64,000 nt of DNA, taken from NCBI GenBank assembly GCA_964432115.1, contig CAYSMC010000033.1, positions 1-64,000 of the forward strand. Reading direction: 5' to 3'. Positions 9,708 through 18,217 of the stretch are shown here, in pieces. The notes beneath the pieces were generated by a model. It searched no databases and was not told the origin of the DNA. It saw nothing but the letters and a program-made list of their open reading frames with translations. A program made the position numbers and the translations under genes. This stretch comes from JAAZKO01 sp964432115 (lineage in GTDB: Bacteria > Patescibacteriota > Microgenomatia > UBA1400 > PJMF01). Within the stretch, counting starts at the first letter, position 1. Every line of letters starts with the position of its first letter.

Positions 9708-11036
9708 ATGTCAAAAAAGAAATCCATTTTTATTGTTGTCGTTATTTTTTCTTTAGTTGTGGGTTTGACTGTGGGCCTGTTAATCAGTCATTATCGTGAG
9801 CAAATTCCCTTTATTAAAAATTTAATCAATAAACAATCAGTTAATGAGGAGAGCGAAAACACTTATTTAGCTTTTTTACAAGAGATTCGAGAAATAATTT
9901 TTGAAAATTATTGGGACAAAATAAATGAGGCTCAATTTATTAAATTACATGTTTTAGCTATTGAAAAACTAACTGGAACTACTTTGGGTGATGGAATAGA
10001 AAATTATGAAGATTTAGACCAAAAAATTCTTGATCTATTAAATGAATATCAAGAAGAAGAGCTTAAACAAGATTTTACTGCCCAATTAGCAGATCTGGTT
10101 TTGACTAATTTAGAACCTTTTGGTCGGAGCCGACTTTATTCTCAGCAACTTGAGCAAGAATTAGTTGAGCGCGTAAGCAATATTGATCCTGAAGCTGATC
10201 ATTACCAAGCTTTAGGTGTAGAAAAGAATGCATCGAGCGAAGAGATTAATCAGGCTTATGAGGAACAGCAGGAGATTTTGATAGAAGATGATGGTGAGGA
10301 GGCTCGAGCCAAACTAGCAGTCATCCAACAAGCTCATAAAACTTTAGCTGATGAAGCTAATAGAAATCGTTATGATGAGGCAGGAGTTAATCCGACCATG
10401 GAGTGGCGTTTATTAAGTCCCGAAGTTTTCTATTTACATATAAAACAATTTTCTCCAAATACTGTTCAAGAACTTTTAGAGGTAACACAAAAAGTCGATG
10501 ATCGGAGTGAAGAATTAGATTCTCTAATTTTAGATTTGAGAGCCAATGTTGGTGGGGCTATTGATGGTTTGCCATATTTTTTGGGTCCGTTTATAGGTCC
10601 AAACCAATATGCCTATCAATTTCTTCAACAGGGAGAGATTACTGATTACAAAACACGTAGTGACTGGTTGCCTTCTCTCATGCGCTATAAAAAAGTAGCA
10701 GTCCTAATTGACGATCAAGTGCAATCGACCGCAGAGGTAATGGCCAGTGTTTTAAAAAAATACAATGTCGGGGTATTGATCGGCAGCACTACTATGGGTT
10801 GGGGTACTGTAGAACGAGTGTTTCCTATCGAAAGGCAAATTAGTGACAGCAAACAATATTCGGTTTTTCTAGTGCATCATTTAACTTTACGTGAAGATGG
10901 GGTGGTAATTGAAGGTAATGGAGTTAATCCCATGATTAATGTTAAAGACGTTGGTTGGCAAAGACAGTTGGAGAGATATTTTGGTGATTCAGCTATTGTG
11001 CCGGCAATTATGGAACAATTTGCCGTTCAGGAATAA
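9708..11036 (+). CDS. S41 (CtpA-like) protease homologue with a degenerate J domain
   Basis: A 442-residue anchored protein (membrane segment about residues 6-26). An N-terminal helical region resembles that of CtpA proteases. Residues 164-226 form a DnaJ-like J domain (DHYQALGVEKNASSEEI through RNRYDEAG) in which the HPD motif is absent. The S41 catalytic domain follows: LDLRANVGGAI, then QSTAEVMASVLKK with Ser340, and TTMGWGTVERVFPIE. The catalytic Lys expected 25 residues after the Ser is Trp365. A J domain therefore stands where the PDZ domain usually lies, and the Ser-Lys dyad is incomplete. ATG 9708 is preferred over an in-frame TTG at 9693, which adds five residues without a Shine-Dalgarno. 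Confidence 0.85.
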   Translation: MSKKKSIFIVVVIFSLVVGLTVGLLISHYREQIPFIKNLINKQSVNEESENTYLAFLQEIREIIFENYWDKINEAQFIKLHVLAIEKLTGTTLGDGIENYEDLDQKILDLLNEYQEEELKQDFTAQLADLVLTNLEPFGRSRLYSQQLEQELVERVSNIDPEADHYQALGVEKNASSEEINQAYEEQQEILIEDDGEEARAKLAVIQQAHKTLADEANRNRYDEAGVNPTMEWRLLSPEVFYLHIKQFSPNTVQELLEVTQKVDDRSEELDSLILDLRANVGGAIDGLPYFLGPFIGPNQYAYQFLQQGEITDYKTRSDWLPSLMRYKKVAVLIDDQVQSTAEVMASVLKKYNVGVLIGSTTMGWGTVERVFPIERQISDSKQYSVFLVHHLTLREDGVVIEGNGVNPMINVKDVGWQRQLERYFGDSAIVPAIMEQFAVQE

Positions 11037-11098
11037 AAACAGTAATTTTTTCTTGGTGAAATTAATTATGTATTAACGCAACTCAACTCGTTTAAGTT

Positions 11099-11593
11099 TT
11101 ATATTTTGTTTAGACCCTCATCTATAGCCAACTTAATGAGTTCTTGAAACACAGTTGGATCAACTGTGTAAATAATAGCGAAAGCATTCACAAAAATAAT
11201 TCCAGCCAACCAGCGAGTAAATCGTCCTCGATTATTGCTAATTAAAACGACAGATAAAACTGCCATTAGGGTGGGACTAATAACCTGGATATTTCCCAGA
11301 GGCACACGATACCCGCGGATATAAGTAGTGGATTTACCTAAAAATTCTGCTAAATCAAGGTCGATATTAAAGAAAACAAAAACTAATTCAGCAATTAATA
11401 AAGCCAACATTCCCCAAGCAGCAGCTTTAGTACTTTTACCTTCAGTTCGATAAACTTCATAAATAGCGGTGGGAATGAGTAAGATAATTGGAATCAGAGC
11501 TTGCTGGTATAACAATCCCAAAATAATACCGACAATTGACAAAATAGTTAAAAAAATACAAATGGGAGTAGCGTTTTTAGTAGGTTTTGCCAT
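11099..11593 (-). CDS. Four-helix membrane protein of unknown function
   Basis: The 164-residue product has four hydrophobic segments, at about residues 12-30, 31-45, 58-76 and 107-142 (the last possibly two helices), with a short polar loop DLDLAEFLGKSTTYIRGY between the second and third pairs. No motif or family is recognised. It converges with the J-domain/S41 gene, 62 bases away. On the minus strand TATACT lies nine bases before the ATG, suggesting a very short or absent leader. Confidence 0.65.
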   Translation of the reverse strand: MAKPTKNATPICIFLTILSIVGIILGLLYQQALIPIILLIPTAIYEVYRTEGKSTKAAAWGMLALLIAELVFVFFNIDLDLAEFLGKSTTYIRGYRVPLGNIQVISPTLMAVLSVVLISNNRGRFTRWLAGIIFVNAFAIIYTVDPTVFQELIKLAIDEGLNKI

Positions 11594-11673
11594 ATGATTG
11601 TTAGTATAACATCACAAAAAATATCAAATTGAAGAAAAAACCGGAATCAGGCGATTAATCTTGAAATCAAGCC

Positions 11674-11702
11674 TTGTTTTTACTCAAAAAATTTTCTATA
11701 CT
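11674..11702 (+). promoter_or_regulatory. Sigma70-type promoter for the GH130 genes
   Basis: TTGTTT at 11674-11679 and TATACT at 11697-11702 are separated by 17 bases. The predicted start lies near 11709, leaving a leader of about 40 bases before the ATG at 11751. No strong Shine-Dalgarno is seen in the leader. Confidence 0.55.
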
Positions 11703-11750
11703 GGTAGCAGTTAACAACTACTAGATTTTATCAATAAAGACCTGCCATTC

Positions 11751-13391
11751 ATGCTTAGGATTTTCAATTTACTGTATCAGAAAAAAACTAAACTCATTTC
11801 GCAAAGAGTTTACTTTTGTGAGTACGGAGCTTTTGTTTATTTAATAGTTCAAGATAAAGATACAGGAAAAATTATTAAATCGGCTAAAAGCAAAGATGGC
11901 TTTTTGTTCCGTAAGGTAAGGGTAAAAGAGGAAGTGGTCAAGCAGTATCCTCAATTAAAAAAGAAAAGACGAGCTTTTATTAGAGAGCGTTATGTGGATC
12001 ATTTAGCTCCAGCCAGTGAGTTTATTGATAAATCCAAAATTAGTGTACAAAATGCTTTTAGAACTCCAGAGGGAGTGTTATTGTTTTACCATTATCATAA
12101 TTATCAGTCCTATCAAGTTGGTGTAGCTGGTTTCACACATGATGACAATCCCCAATTAATTTGGCGCCATCACCAACCTGTTTGGGAGATGTATGATCAA
12201 GTGGCTGATAAAAAAATTGAATTTATTGATTTGATAGAAATCAATGGTCAACTAATTGCCTATTGGTTAGTAGAAAATGAAGCAGTTTGGGCAACTGTAT
12301 ATCCGAATTATCGAATTACTGAACAAATTGAAATTGTTAAAGGTTCACAACTTGATCGACCAAAAGCTAATCCATTAATTAGCCCTAATCCTGCTCACGA
12401 TTGGGAATCCTTTACCACTTTTAATCCTGGGGCTCTCTATGACGCTGGAAAAGTTCACTTGTTGTATCGAGCACAAGGTCACGACTATGTTTCTTCGATC
12501 GGTTACGCCAGCAGTGCTGACGGGATACACATCGAGCAACAATTAGAAAAGCCAGTATTTATTCCCACCCAACCTTTTGAAATTCCAATTCAAGCTGGAC
12601 AAGTCAATATGAAATTCATGTCTGCAGGTTATGGAGGTTGTGAAGATCCACGTTTAACTAGAATTGACGATCGAATTTACATGACTTATGTTGCTTTTAA
12701 TGGTTATTCTGAACCACGAATCGCTATTAGTTCTATTTCGGTCAAAGACTTTCTTGATCATAATTGGTTGTGGACTCATCCAGTTTTGATTTCTCGACCG
12801 GGGGTAGTAACAAAGAGTGCTTGTATTTTGCCAGAAAAAATTGACGGCAAATATGTTATTTTTCATCGAGTTTTTCCCGATATTTTAATTGACTACCGCG
12901 ACGATTTAGATTTCAATGATGGTCAATATTTGTCCTCTCAAAAAAAGATAAGTCCGCGCTCAGCTCTATGGTGGGACAGTCGAAAAATTGGTGTGGGTGC
13001 TCCTCCGCTTAAAACGAAAGATGGATGGTTACTAATCTATCAATCTATTGATGACAAAGAAGGTCATCCATATAAGGTTGGAGCAATGTTGCTTGATTTG
13101 AACGATCCTAGCGAGGTTTTACATCGTTCTCGACAACCAATTCTTGAACCACAAGAATGGTATGACAATGATGGTTTTAAAGCAGGGGTGGTTTATCCTT
13201 GTGGCGCAGTGATTATTGGTGAAACTCTCTTTGTTTATTATGGAGGAGCAGATTCTAGAGTGTGCGTGGCCACTGCTAATTTAGAAGAGTTTTTAAATCA
13301 GCTTAAAAAAGAAGGTGAGGCAAAAGTTGAACCAACTGTAATTACCAAATTAGATCAAAAAAGTTTAGCTAAAAAAGGCTTTTTTTCGTAA
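11751..13391 (+). CDS. GH130-family glycoside phosphorylase-like protein with extra N-terminal domain
   Basis: A 546-residue protein. The C-terminal part (about 210-535) is a five-bladed propeller of the GH130 type: FNPGALYDAGKVHLLYRAQG, GGCEDPRLTRIDDRIYMTY with the catalytic Asp in EDPR, a FPEK-like PEKIDGKYVIFHR segment, VGAPPLKTKDGWLLIYQ and VVYPCGAVI...VYYGGAD. GH130 enzymes cleave beta-mannosides by phosphorolysis or hydrolysis. The N-terminal 200 residues look like diverged propeller blades without catalytic motifs. There is no signal peptide. It is followed 61 bases later by a second GH130 gene, probably in the same transcript. Confidence 0.85.
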   Translation: MLRIFNLLYQKKTKLISQRVYFCEYGAFVYLIVQDKDTGKIIKSAKSKDGFLFRKVRVKEEVVKQYPQLKKKRRAFIRERYVDHLAPASEFIDKSKISVQNAFRTPEGVLLFYHYHNYQSYQVGVAGFTHDDNPQLIWRHHQPVWEMYDQVADKKIEFIDLIEINGQLIAYWLVENEAVWATVYPNYRITEQIEIVKGSQLDRPKANPLISPNPAHDWESFTTFNPGALYDAGKVHLLYRAQGHDYVSSIGYASSADGIHIEQQLEKPVFIPTQPFEIPIQAGQVNMKFMSAGYGGCEDPRLTRIDDRIYMTYVAFNGYSEPRIAISSISVKDFLDHNWLWTHPVLISRPGVVTKSACILPEKIDGKYVIFHRVFPDILIDYRDDLDFNDGQYLSSQKKISPRSALWWDSRKIGVGAPPLKTKDGWLLIYQSIDDKEGHPYKVGAMLLDLNDPSEVLHRSRQPILEPQEWYDNDGFKAGVVYPCGAVIIGETLFVYYGGADSRVCVATANLEEFLNQLKKEGEAKVEPTVITKLDQKSLAKKGFFS

Positions 13392-13452
13392 CCAGAGATT
13401 CAAGTTAAATATTAGTTACTGCAATAATAAGTTTTAAAAATAGAAAGCATTT

Positions 13453-15393
13453 ATGAGTCAAGCCAAGCAAGGTCTACAGTTTGAAAGACATCAAAAAAAT
13501 CCAATTTTGTCTCCCAAGTCTGGTAAAGACTGGCAGGCTCGAGCGGTTTTTAACCCCAGCGTTGTCAAAGAAACTGAGGACAGCTACCATATGTTGTATC
13601 GGGCAGTGTCTAATGAAAAAGAACAGACTGGTCAGTGGATGAGTTTGTCAACTATTGGCTATGCTGCAAGCAGAAATGGGCTTGATTTTTCAAACACTAG
13701 ACAATTAATTGTGCCTGAATATGATTGGGAAAAATTTGGCTGTGAAGATCCTCGAGTGACTTTTATTGATGGTCAATATTTTATTTTTTACACTGCCCTT
13801 TCAGATTTTCCTCATAGCGCAGATGGCATTAGGGTGGCGGTAGCGATTAGCGATGATTTAAGAACTATTAAAGAAAAACATTTAGTCACTCACTTCAACG
13901 CTAAGGCCATGGCTTTATTCCCCGAAAAAATTAATGGTCAGTATGTAGCTGTTTTAACTCCAAATACCGATTTACCACCAGCCATGATTGCTGTTGCAAA
14001 ATTTGATGAATTGGAAGATATTTGGTCGCCAGGATATTGGGAAAAATGGTATGAATGTATTGATCGTCATCAAATTAATTTGGAGCGTATTGACACTGAC
14101 CAAATTGAAGTAGGAGGAGTGCCGATCAAGACTGAGGATGGTTGGTTGTTGCTCTATGCTCATATTCAAAACTATCCAACCGAAAACAAGCGAATTTTTG
14201 GTATCGAGGCAGCATTGCTAGATTCAAAAAATCCTCAGGAGATTAAAGTTAGAACCAAGGGGCCCCTTCTAACCCCAGGTGTTAAATATGAGGCTGATGG
14301 CATGGTGCCCAATGTTATTTTTCCTTCATCAGCTTTGATTGAGGGTGATAAATTGCGTTTATATTATGGTGCAGCCGATACTCATTGTTCAGCTGCAGAA
14401 ATCTCCTTAGCTGATCTAGTTAAAGAGATGAAAGCCAATCTTTTTAAAGAGAGCTATCACTTGGTCAAATATCATCGCAATCCAATTTTGATACCTCGCA
14501 GTGAAAATTTTTGGGAAGCCAATTCAGTGTTTAATCCAGCTGCAGTATATGTCGGTGACAAATTTTATGTAGTTTATCGAGCCCAATCGCCGGACAATAC
14601 TTCAACTTTGGGTTTGGCAGAAAGTGATGACGGCTTTAATTTCAAGCGTTACCACGAACCAATTTATGTACCACGAAAAGAATTCGAACAAAAAAGAGAA
14701 CCAGGGAGATTATCTGGCTGTGAAGATCCTCGTATTACTCGCCTAGGAGATGAATTTTTGATGTTCTATACCGCCTACGATGGTATTAATCCACCAAGAG
14801 TAGCTCTAAGTTTAATTGCGGTCAATGATTTTGTTAATCATAACTGGCAATGGTCCGAACCCATAGTTATATCTTCACCAGAAATCGATAATAAAAACAG
14901 TTGCCTATTCCCAGAAAAAGTTAGAGGGCGCTATGTAATCTTACATAGAATGGCTGGTAAAGAGATTGCTATTGATTATCTTGATGATTTAAGTGAGTTG
15001 CAAACTGAAGGAGTGTGGTTGGAAAAAGAACAATCAATTGCTCCTAGAACAGAACACTGGGATGGTTTAAAAATTGGTATTGCTGGGCCACCACTTTTGG
15101 TAGATCAAGGATGGTTGCTGCTTTATCATGGTGTGTCAGATATTGATCATCATTATCGAGTGGGTTTCATGCTTTTAGATAGAGATGATCCAGGCAAAGT
15201 TTTGTATCGCTCACCTTATCCAATTCTCAAACCAACTGAAGAATTTGAAAGAATTGGTGATGTTGATAATGTGGTGTTTCCCTGCGGGGCAGTGATTGTG
15301 AAAGGCACGTTGTTTGTCTACTACGGCGGGGCAGATAAGGTGGTTTGTGTAGCCACAGCTGATTTAAGTGAGTTATTGGCGCAAATTAAGTAA
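13453..15393 (+). CDS. Tandem double GH130 protein
   Basis: The 646 residues contain two complete GH130 propellers in one chain. Module 1 (about 1-325) has NPSVVKETEDSYHMLYRA, GCEDPRVTFIDGQYFIFYTA, GGVPIKTEDGWLLLYAH and FPSSALIEGDKLRLYYGAAD. Module 2 (about 335-646) has NPAAVYVGDKFYVVYRAQ, GCEDPRITRLGDEFLMFYTA, AGPPLLVDQGWLLLYHG and FPCGAVIVKGTLFVYYGGAD. Both keep the EDPR Asp. Module 2 is closer to the GH130 domain of the preceding gene than module 1 is, judged by eye, suggesting serial duplication. Predicted cytoplasmic. The sugar is likely a beta-mannoside or related glycan, by family. Confidence 0.88.
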   Translation: MSQAKQGLQFERHQKNPILSPKSGKDWQARAVFNPSVVKETEDSYHMLYRAVSNEKEQTGQWMSLSTIGYAASRNGLDFSNTRQLIVPEYDWEKFGCEDPRVTFIDGQYFIFYTALSDFPHSADGIRVAVAISDDLRTIKEKHLVTHFNAKAMALFPEKINGQYVAVLTPNTDLPPAMIAVAKFDELEDIWSPGYWEKWYECIDRHQINLERIDTDQIEVGGVPIKTEDGWLLLYAHIQNYPTENKRIFGIEAALLDSKNPQEIKVRTKGPLLTPGVKYEADGMVPNVIFPSSALIEGDKLRLYYGAADTHCSAAEISLADLVKEMKANLFKESYHLVKYHRNPILIPRSENFWEANSVFNPAAVYVGDKFYVVYRAQSPDNTSTLGLAESDDGFNFKRYHEPIYVPRKEFEQKREPGRLSGCEDPRITRLGDEFLMFYTAYDGINPPRVALSLIAVNDFVNHNWQWSEPIVISSPEIDNKNSCLFPEKVRGRYVILHRMAGKEIAIDYLDDLSELQTEGVWLEKEQSIAPRTEHWDGLKIGIAGPPLLVDQGWLLLYHGVSDIDHHYRVGFMLLDRDDPGKVLYRSPYPILKPTEEFERIGDVDNVVFPCGAVIVKGTLFVYYGGADKVVCVATADLSELLAQIK

Positions 15394-15404
15394 AGTTTAA
15401 TTAT

Positions 15405-18086
15405 TTAAATTTTATTTTTGCTGACAATTATTTTTCTGCCCAATTTATATAACTCACCAATCACAAACACTAAAATTGACAGTAAAACACCCTCAGTTAT
15501 TTCTTTATTACTCAATGGTGTAAAGTTAAAAATATTAACTAAAAAGCTATTACTTAGAGCTAAATATAGCAAAAATAAGGATGCCGCCACCGCTGCTAGC
15601 AGGTATTTGTTTGTAAAAAAGCCAATGCTAAATACCGAGCGATCAAGCGAGCGCATGTTGAAGATGTTGATTAACTGAGTTAAACAAATCACCAAAAAAG
15701 CTCCAGTCCTTGCTTTTTCTAAGCCTTGAGGTAAAAGATCTATAAACATCCACATTGAACTTGCTACCATGCAAAAAATAATAGGAGTTAAAAAACCCAA
15801 CATCTTTCTAGACAGAATATTTTCTTGTTTAGTTCTTGGTGGTTGAGCTAAAACATCTCCGTGTCCTGGTTCTGCAGCTAAAGCAATATCTACTAATCCA
15901 TCAGTAACAAGGTTTACCCACAAAATTTGTGAAGCCAACAGTGGCAGAGGAAAACCAAAAGCGATGGAAATAATAATAATCAAATCTTCAGCCAAGTTGG
16001 TGGTGATTAAAAAGGCACTGGCCTGTCTTGTATTAACAAAAACCACTCTGCCTTCCTCAACTGCATCAATTAAAGAAGCAAAATTATCATCAGCTAGCAC
16101 AATGTCGCTGGCTTCTCTGGCGACATCAGTGCCAATTTTACCCATAGCAATGCCAATATTAGCTTTTTTCAGTGCCAAAACATCATTAACGCCATCACCA
16201 GTCATGGCTACTGTGTGTCCCAATTTTTGCAATCTTTCCAAGATTTTCAGTTTCATATTGGGTGTGAGTCGAGCAAACACTGACACTTCTTCGATTGCTT
16301 GATCAAATTCTTCATCATTTAGCGTTTCTAAGTCATTCCCAGTCATTACTGAGGAATATTCACCAGTTTTCTCATTTTCAGCAATAATGCCAATTTGTTT
16401 AGCAATAGCTAAAGCAGTTTCTTTGTGGTCGCCAGTTTTCATGATGACTCTAATACCCGCTCCCTTTGCTTTTTTAATTGCTTCGGCCACCCCTTGGCGT
16501 GGGGGATCGATCATGCCCACAAAGCCAACAAAAACAAGATTGTTAATGGCATCTACCGAAAGATTTCGTTTGTCACTAGCAGTTGTTTTATAAGCATAAG
16601 CAATGACCCTCATAGCTTGAGCAGAGTATTTTTTAACTTCGTCCAAAGCATTCTGTTTATCTTGCTTGTTAAAATTTTTTATCTCTTTATTGACTAATTG
16701 TTTATTACAAAGTTCGATAATTGCTTCCGGAGCCCCACTGACCTCGATTTCTCTATTTTTTTCCTCTTCAATTAGGACTGCTTTTAGTTTTAATTCTTGA
16801 TTGAAAGGCAATTGATCTACAATTTTAGTTTCTTTTAATTGATCATTAAATTTAGCTTTGTAGGTTAAGATGGTTGAGGCTCCTTCAGTGGGATCACCGC
16901 TAATTTGGTAATTGGGCTCTTCCTTGCTGCCTTTATTAATTAGGCGAGCCCGACTATTTAGTCCAGCAATTGTAATTAATTTTTTTAAGGCATAATTTTT
17001 TAGAGGATTAATCGCTTTTTCATCTTTGAAAAATTCACCCTCAGGATTCCAGCCAGAACCAGAAACAACAAAAGACTGATTTGTTAAGCAAATTTGTTCA
17101 ATGGTCATGGTGTTTTGAGTCAGAGTGCCGGTTTTATCGGTGGCAATTACATCAGTAATACTTAAAGTTTCAGTAGCAGGAAGAGAGCGAACAATAGCTT
17201 TTTTATTAGCCATTCTTCTAGCTCCAGAAGCTAGAATAATGACTAAAACTGCTGGCAAACCCTCTGGAATACCAGAAACTAAAGAAGCTACGGCAAAGGT
17301 AAAGATATCAGCAAATGTCATATCTCTAAAGAAGTAACCAATCACAAAGGTAAATAAAGCGCCAAAAATTGCAATCACAGACATTTGTTTAGCTAGGCGA
17401 TCAGTTTTAACTTCAAAATGAGATTTTTCTTTTTTAATTTCTCCAAGAGTTTTAGCAATTTGTCCAATAGCGGTGTGATTGCCAGTTTCAGTGACCACAA
17501 ATTTGCCAAATCCACTAACAACAAAAGTACTCATCCATACATAATTTTTGCGATCAGCCAAAGCAGTTTTATTAGCGATAGTTCGAATATTTTTTTCTAC
17601 AGCAAAGGCTTCACCGGTTAAAGACGATTCAACTACTTGTAAATTGTTACTTTCAATCAATCTACCGTCAGCTGAAATCCGATCTCCTTCTTCAAGCAAG
17701 ACAATATCGCCCGGAACTAGCTCTTTAGATGGAATTTCAATTAATTGTCCCTCTCTAAAAACCTTGCTAGTAGCAACAATAATTTCTTTTAGTGATTCGA
17801 TAGCTTTATTGGCTTTAAATTCTTGAGCAAAGCCAATAATGGTGTTAACCAGCAAAACAAACAAGATCACGTAAGTATCAATAGTATGATCAAGAAAATA
17901 GGTAATGGTGGCTGCCATTAGCATCACCAAGACTAATAAATTATTAAGCTGATGCCAAAGAATACTAAATATTAAATGTTTTGGTTTGTCGTCTGCAATT
18001 TCATTACTACCATATTTGTTTTGTCTTTTATCAACTTCGTCTTTACTTAAGCCTTTTTCTGGATCGGTATTAAATTTTTCTAACAC
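15405..18086 (-). CDS. Cation-transporting P-type ATPase, Ca2+ (P2A) type
   Basis: An 893-residue P-type pump. Visible are the actuator motif TGEA (157-160), PEGLP in M4 (274-278), phosphorylated Asp317 in DKTGTLTQN, and the hinge motif TGDGVNDVLALKKANIGIAMG. The ion site residues typical of Ca2+ pumps are present: Glu of PEGLP, NLAED in M5 and NLVTDG in M6. It is therefore predicted to export Ca2+ (or Mn2+) across the membrane. The start is GTG at 18084-18086. The N-terminus is short but includes the usual NTDPEKGLS. It converges with the GH130 gene and diverges from the ABC exporter. Confidence 0.9.
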   Translation of the reverse strand: MLEKFNTDPEKGLSKDEVDKRQNKYGSNEIADDKPKHLIFSILWHQLNNLLVLVMLMAATITYFLDHTIDTYVILFVLLVNTIIGFAQEFKANKAIESLKEIIVATSKVFREGQLIEIPSKELVPGDIVLLEEGDRISADGRLIESNNLQVVESSLTGEAFAVEKNIRTIANKTALADRKNYVWMSTFVVSGFGKFVVTETGNHTAIGQIAKTLGEIKKEKSHFEVKTDRLAKQMSVIAIFGALFTFVIGYFFRDMTFADIFTFAVASLVSGIPEGLPAVLVIILASGARRMANKKAIVRSLPATETLSITDVIATDKTGTLTQNTMTIEQICLTNQSFVVSGSGWNPEGEFFKDEKAINPLKNYALKKLITIAGLNSRARLINKGSKEEPNYQISGDPTEGASTILTYKAKFNDQLKETKIVDQLPFNQELKLKAVLIEEEKNREIEVSGAPEAIIELCNKQLVNKEIKNFNKQDKQNALDEVKKYSAQAMRVIAYAYKTTASDKRNLSVDAINNLVFVGFVGMIDPPRQGVAEAIKKAKGAGIRVIMKTGDHKETALAIAKQIGIIAENEKTGEYSSVMTGNDLETLNDEEFDQAIEEVSVFARLTPNMKLKILERLQKLGHTVAMTGDGVNDVLALKKANIGIAMGKIGTDVAREASDIVLADDNFASLIDAVEEGRVVFVNTRQASAFLITTNLAEDLIIIISIAFGFPLPLLASQILWVNLVTDGLVDIALAAEPGHGDVLAQPPRTKQENILSRKMLGFLTPIIFCMVASSMWMFIDLLPQGLEKARTGAFLVICLTQLINIFNMRSLDRSVFSIGFFTNKYLLAAVAASLFLLYLALSNSFLVNIFNFTPLSNKEITEGVLLSILVFVIGELYKLGRKIIVSKNKI

Positions 18087-18217
18087 TTTTTTTGTAGCTA
18101 ATGCTATAGTAGGGAATTTTGGGCATACGACTATTTAGTGTAGCAAAATTAGTATCATGAAACAAGCTTTTCCTCTGGTTTTTATGAGGACTAGCTGATA
18201 AACTAAAGCGCATAGTT

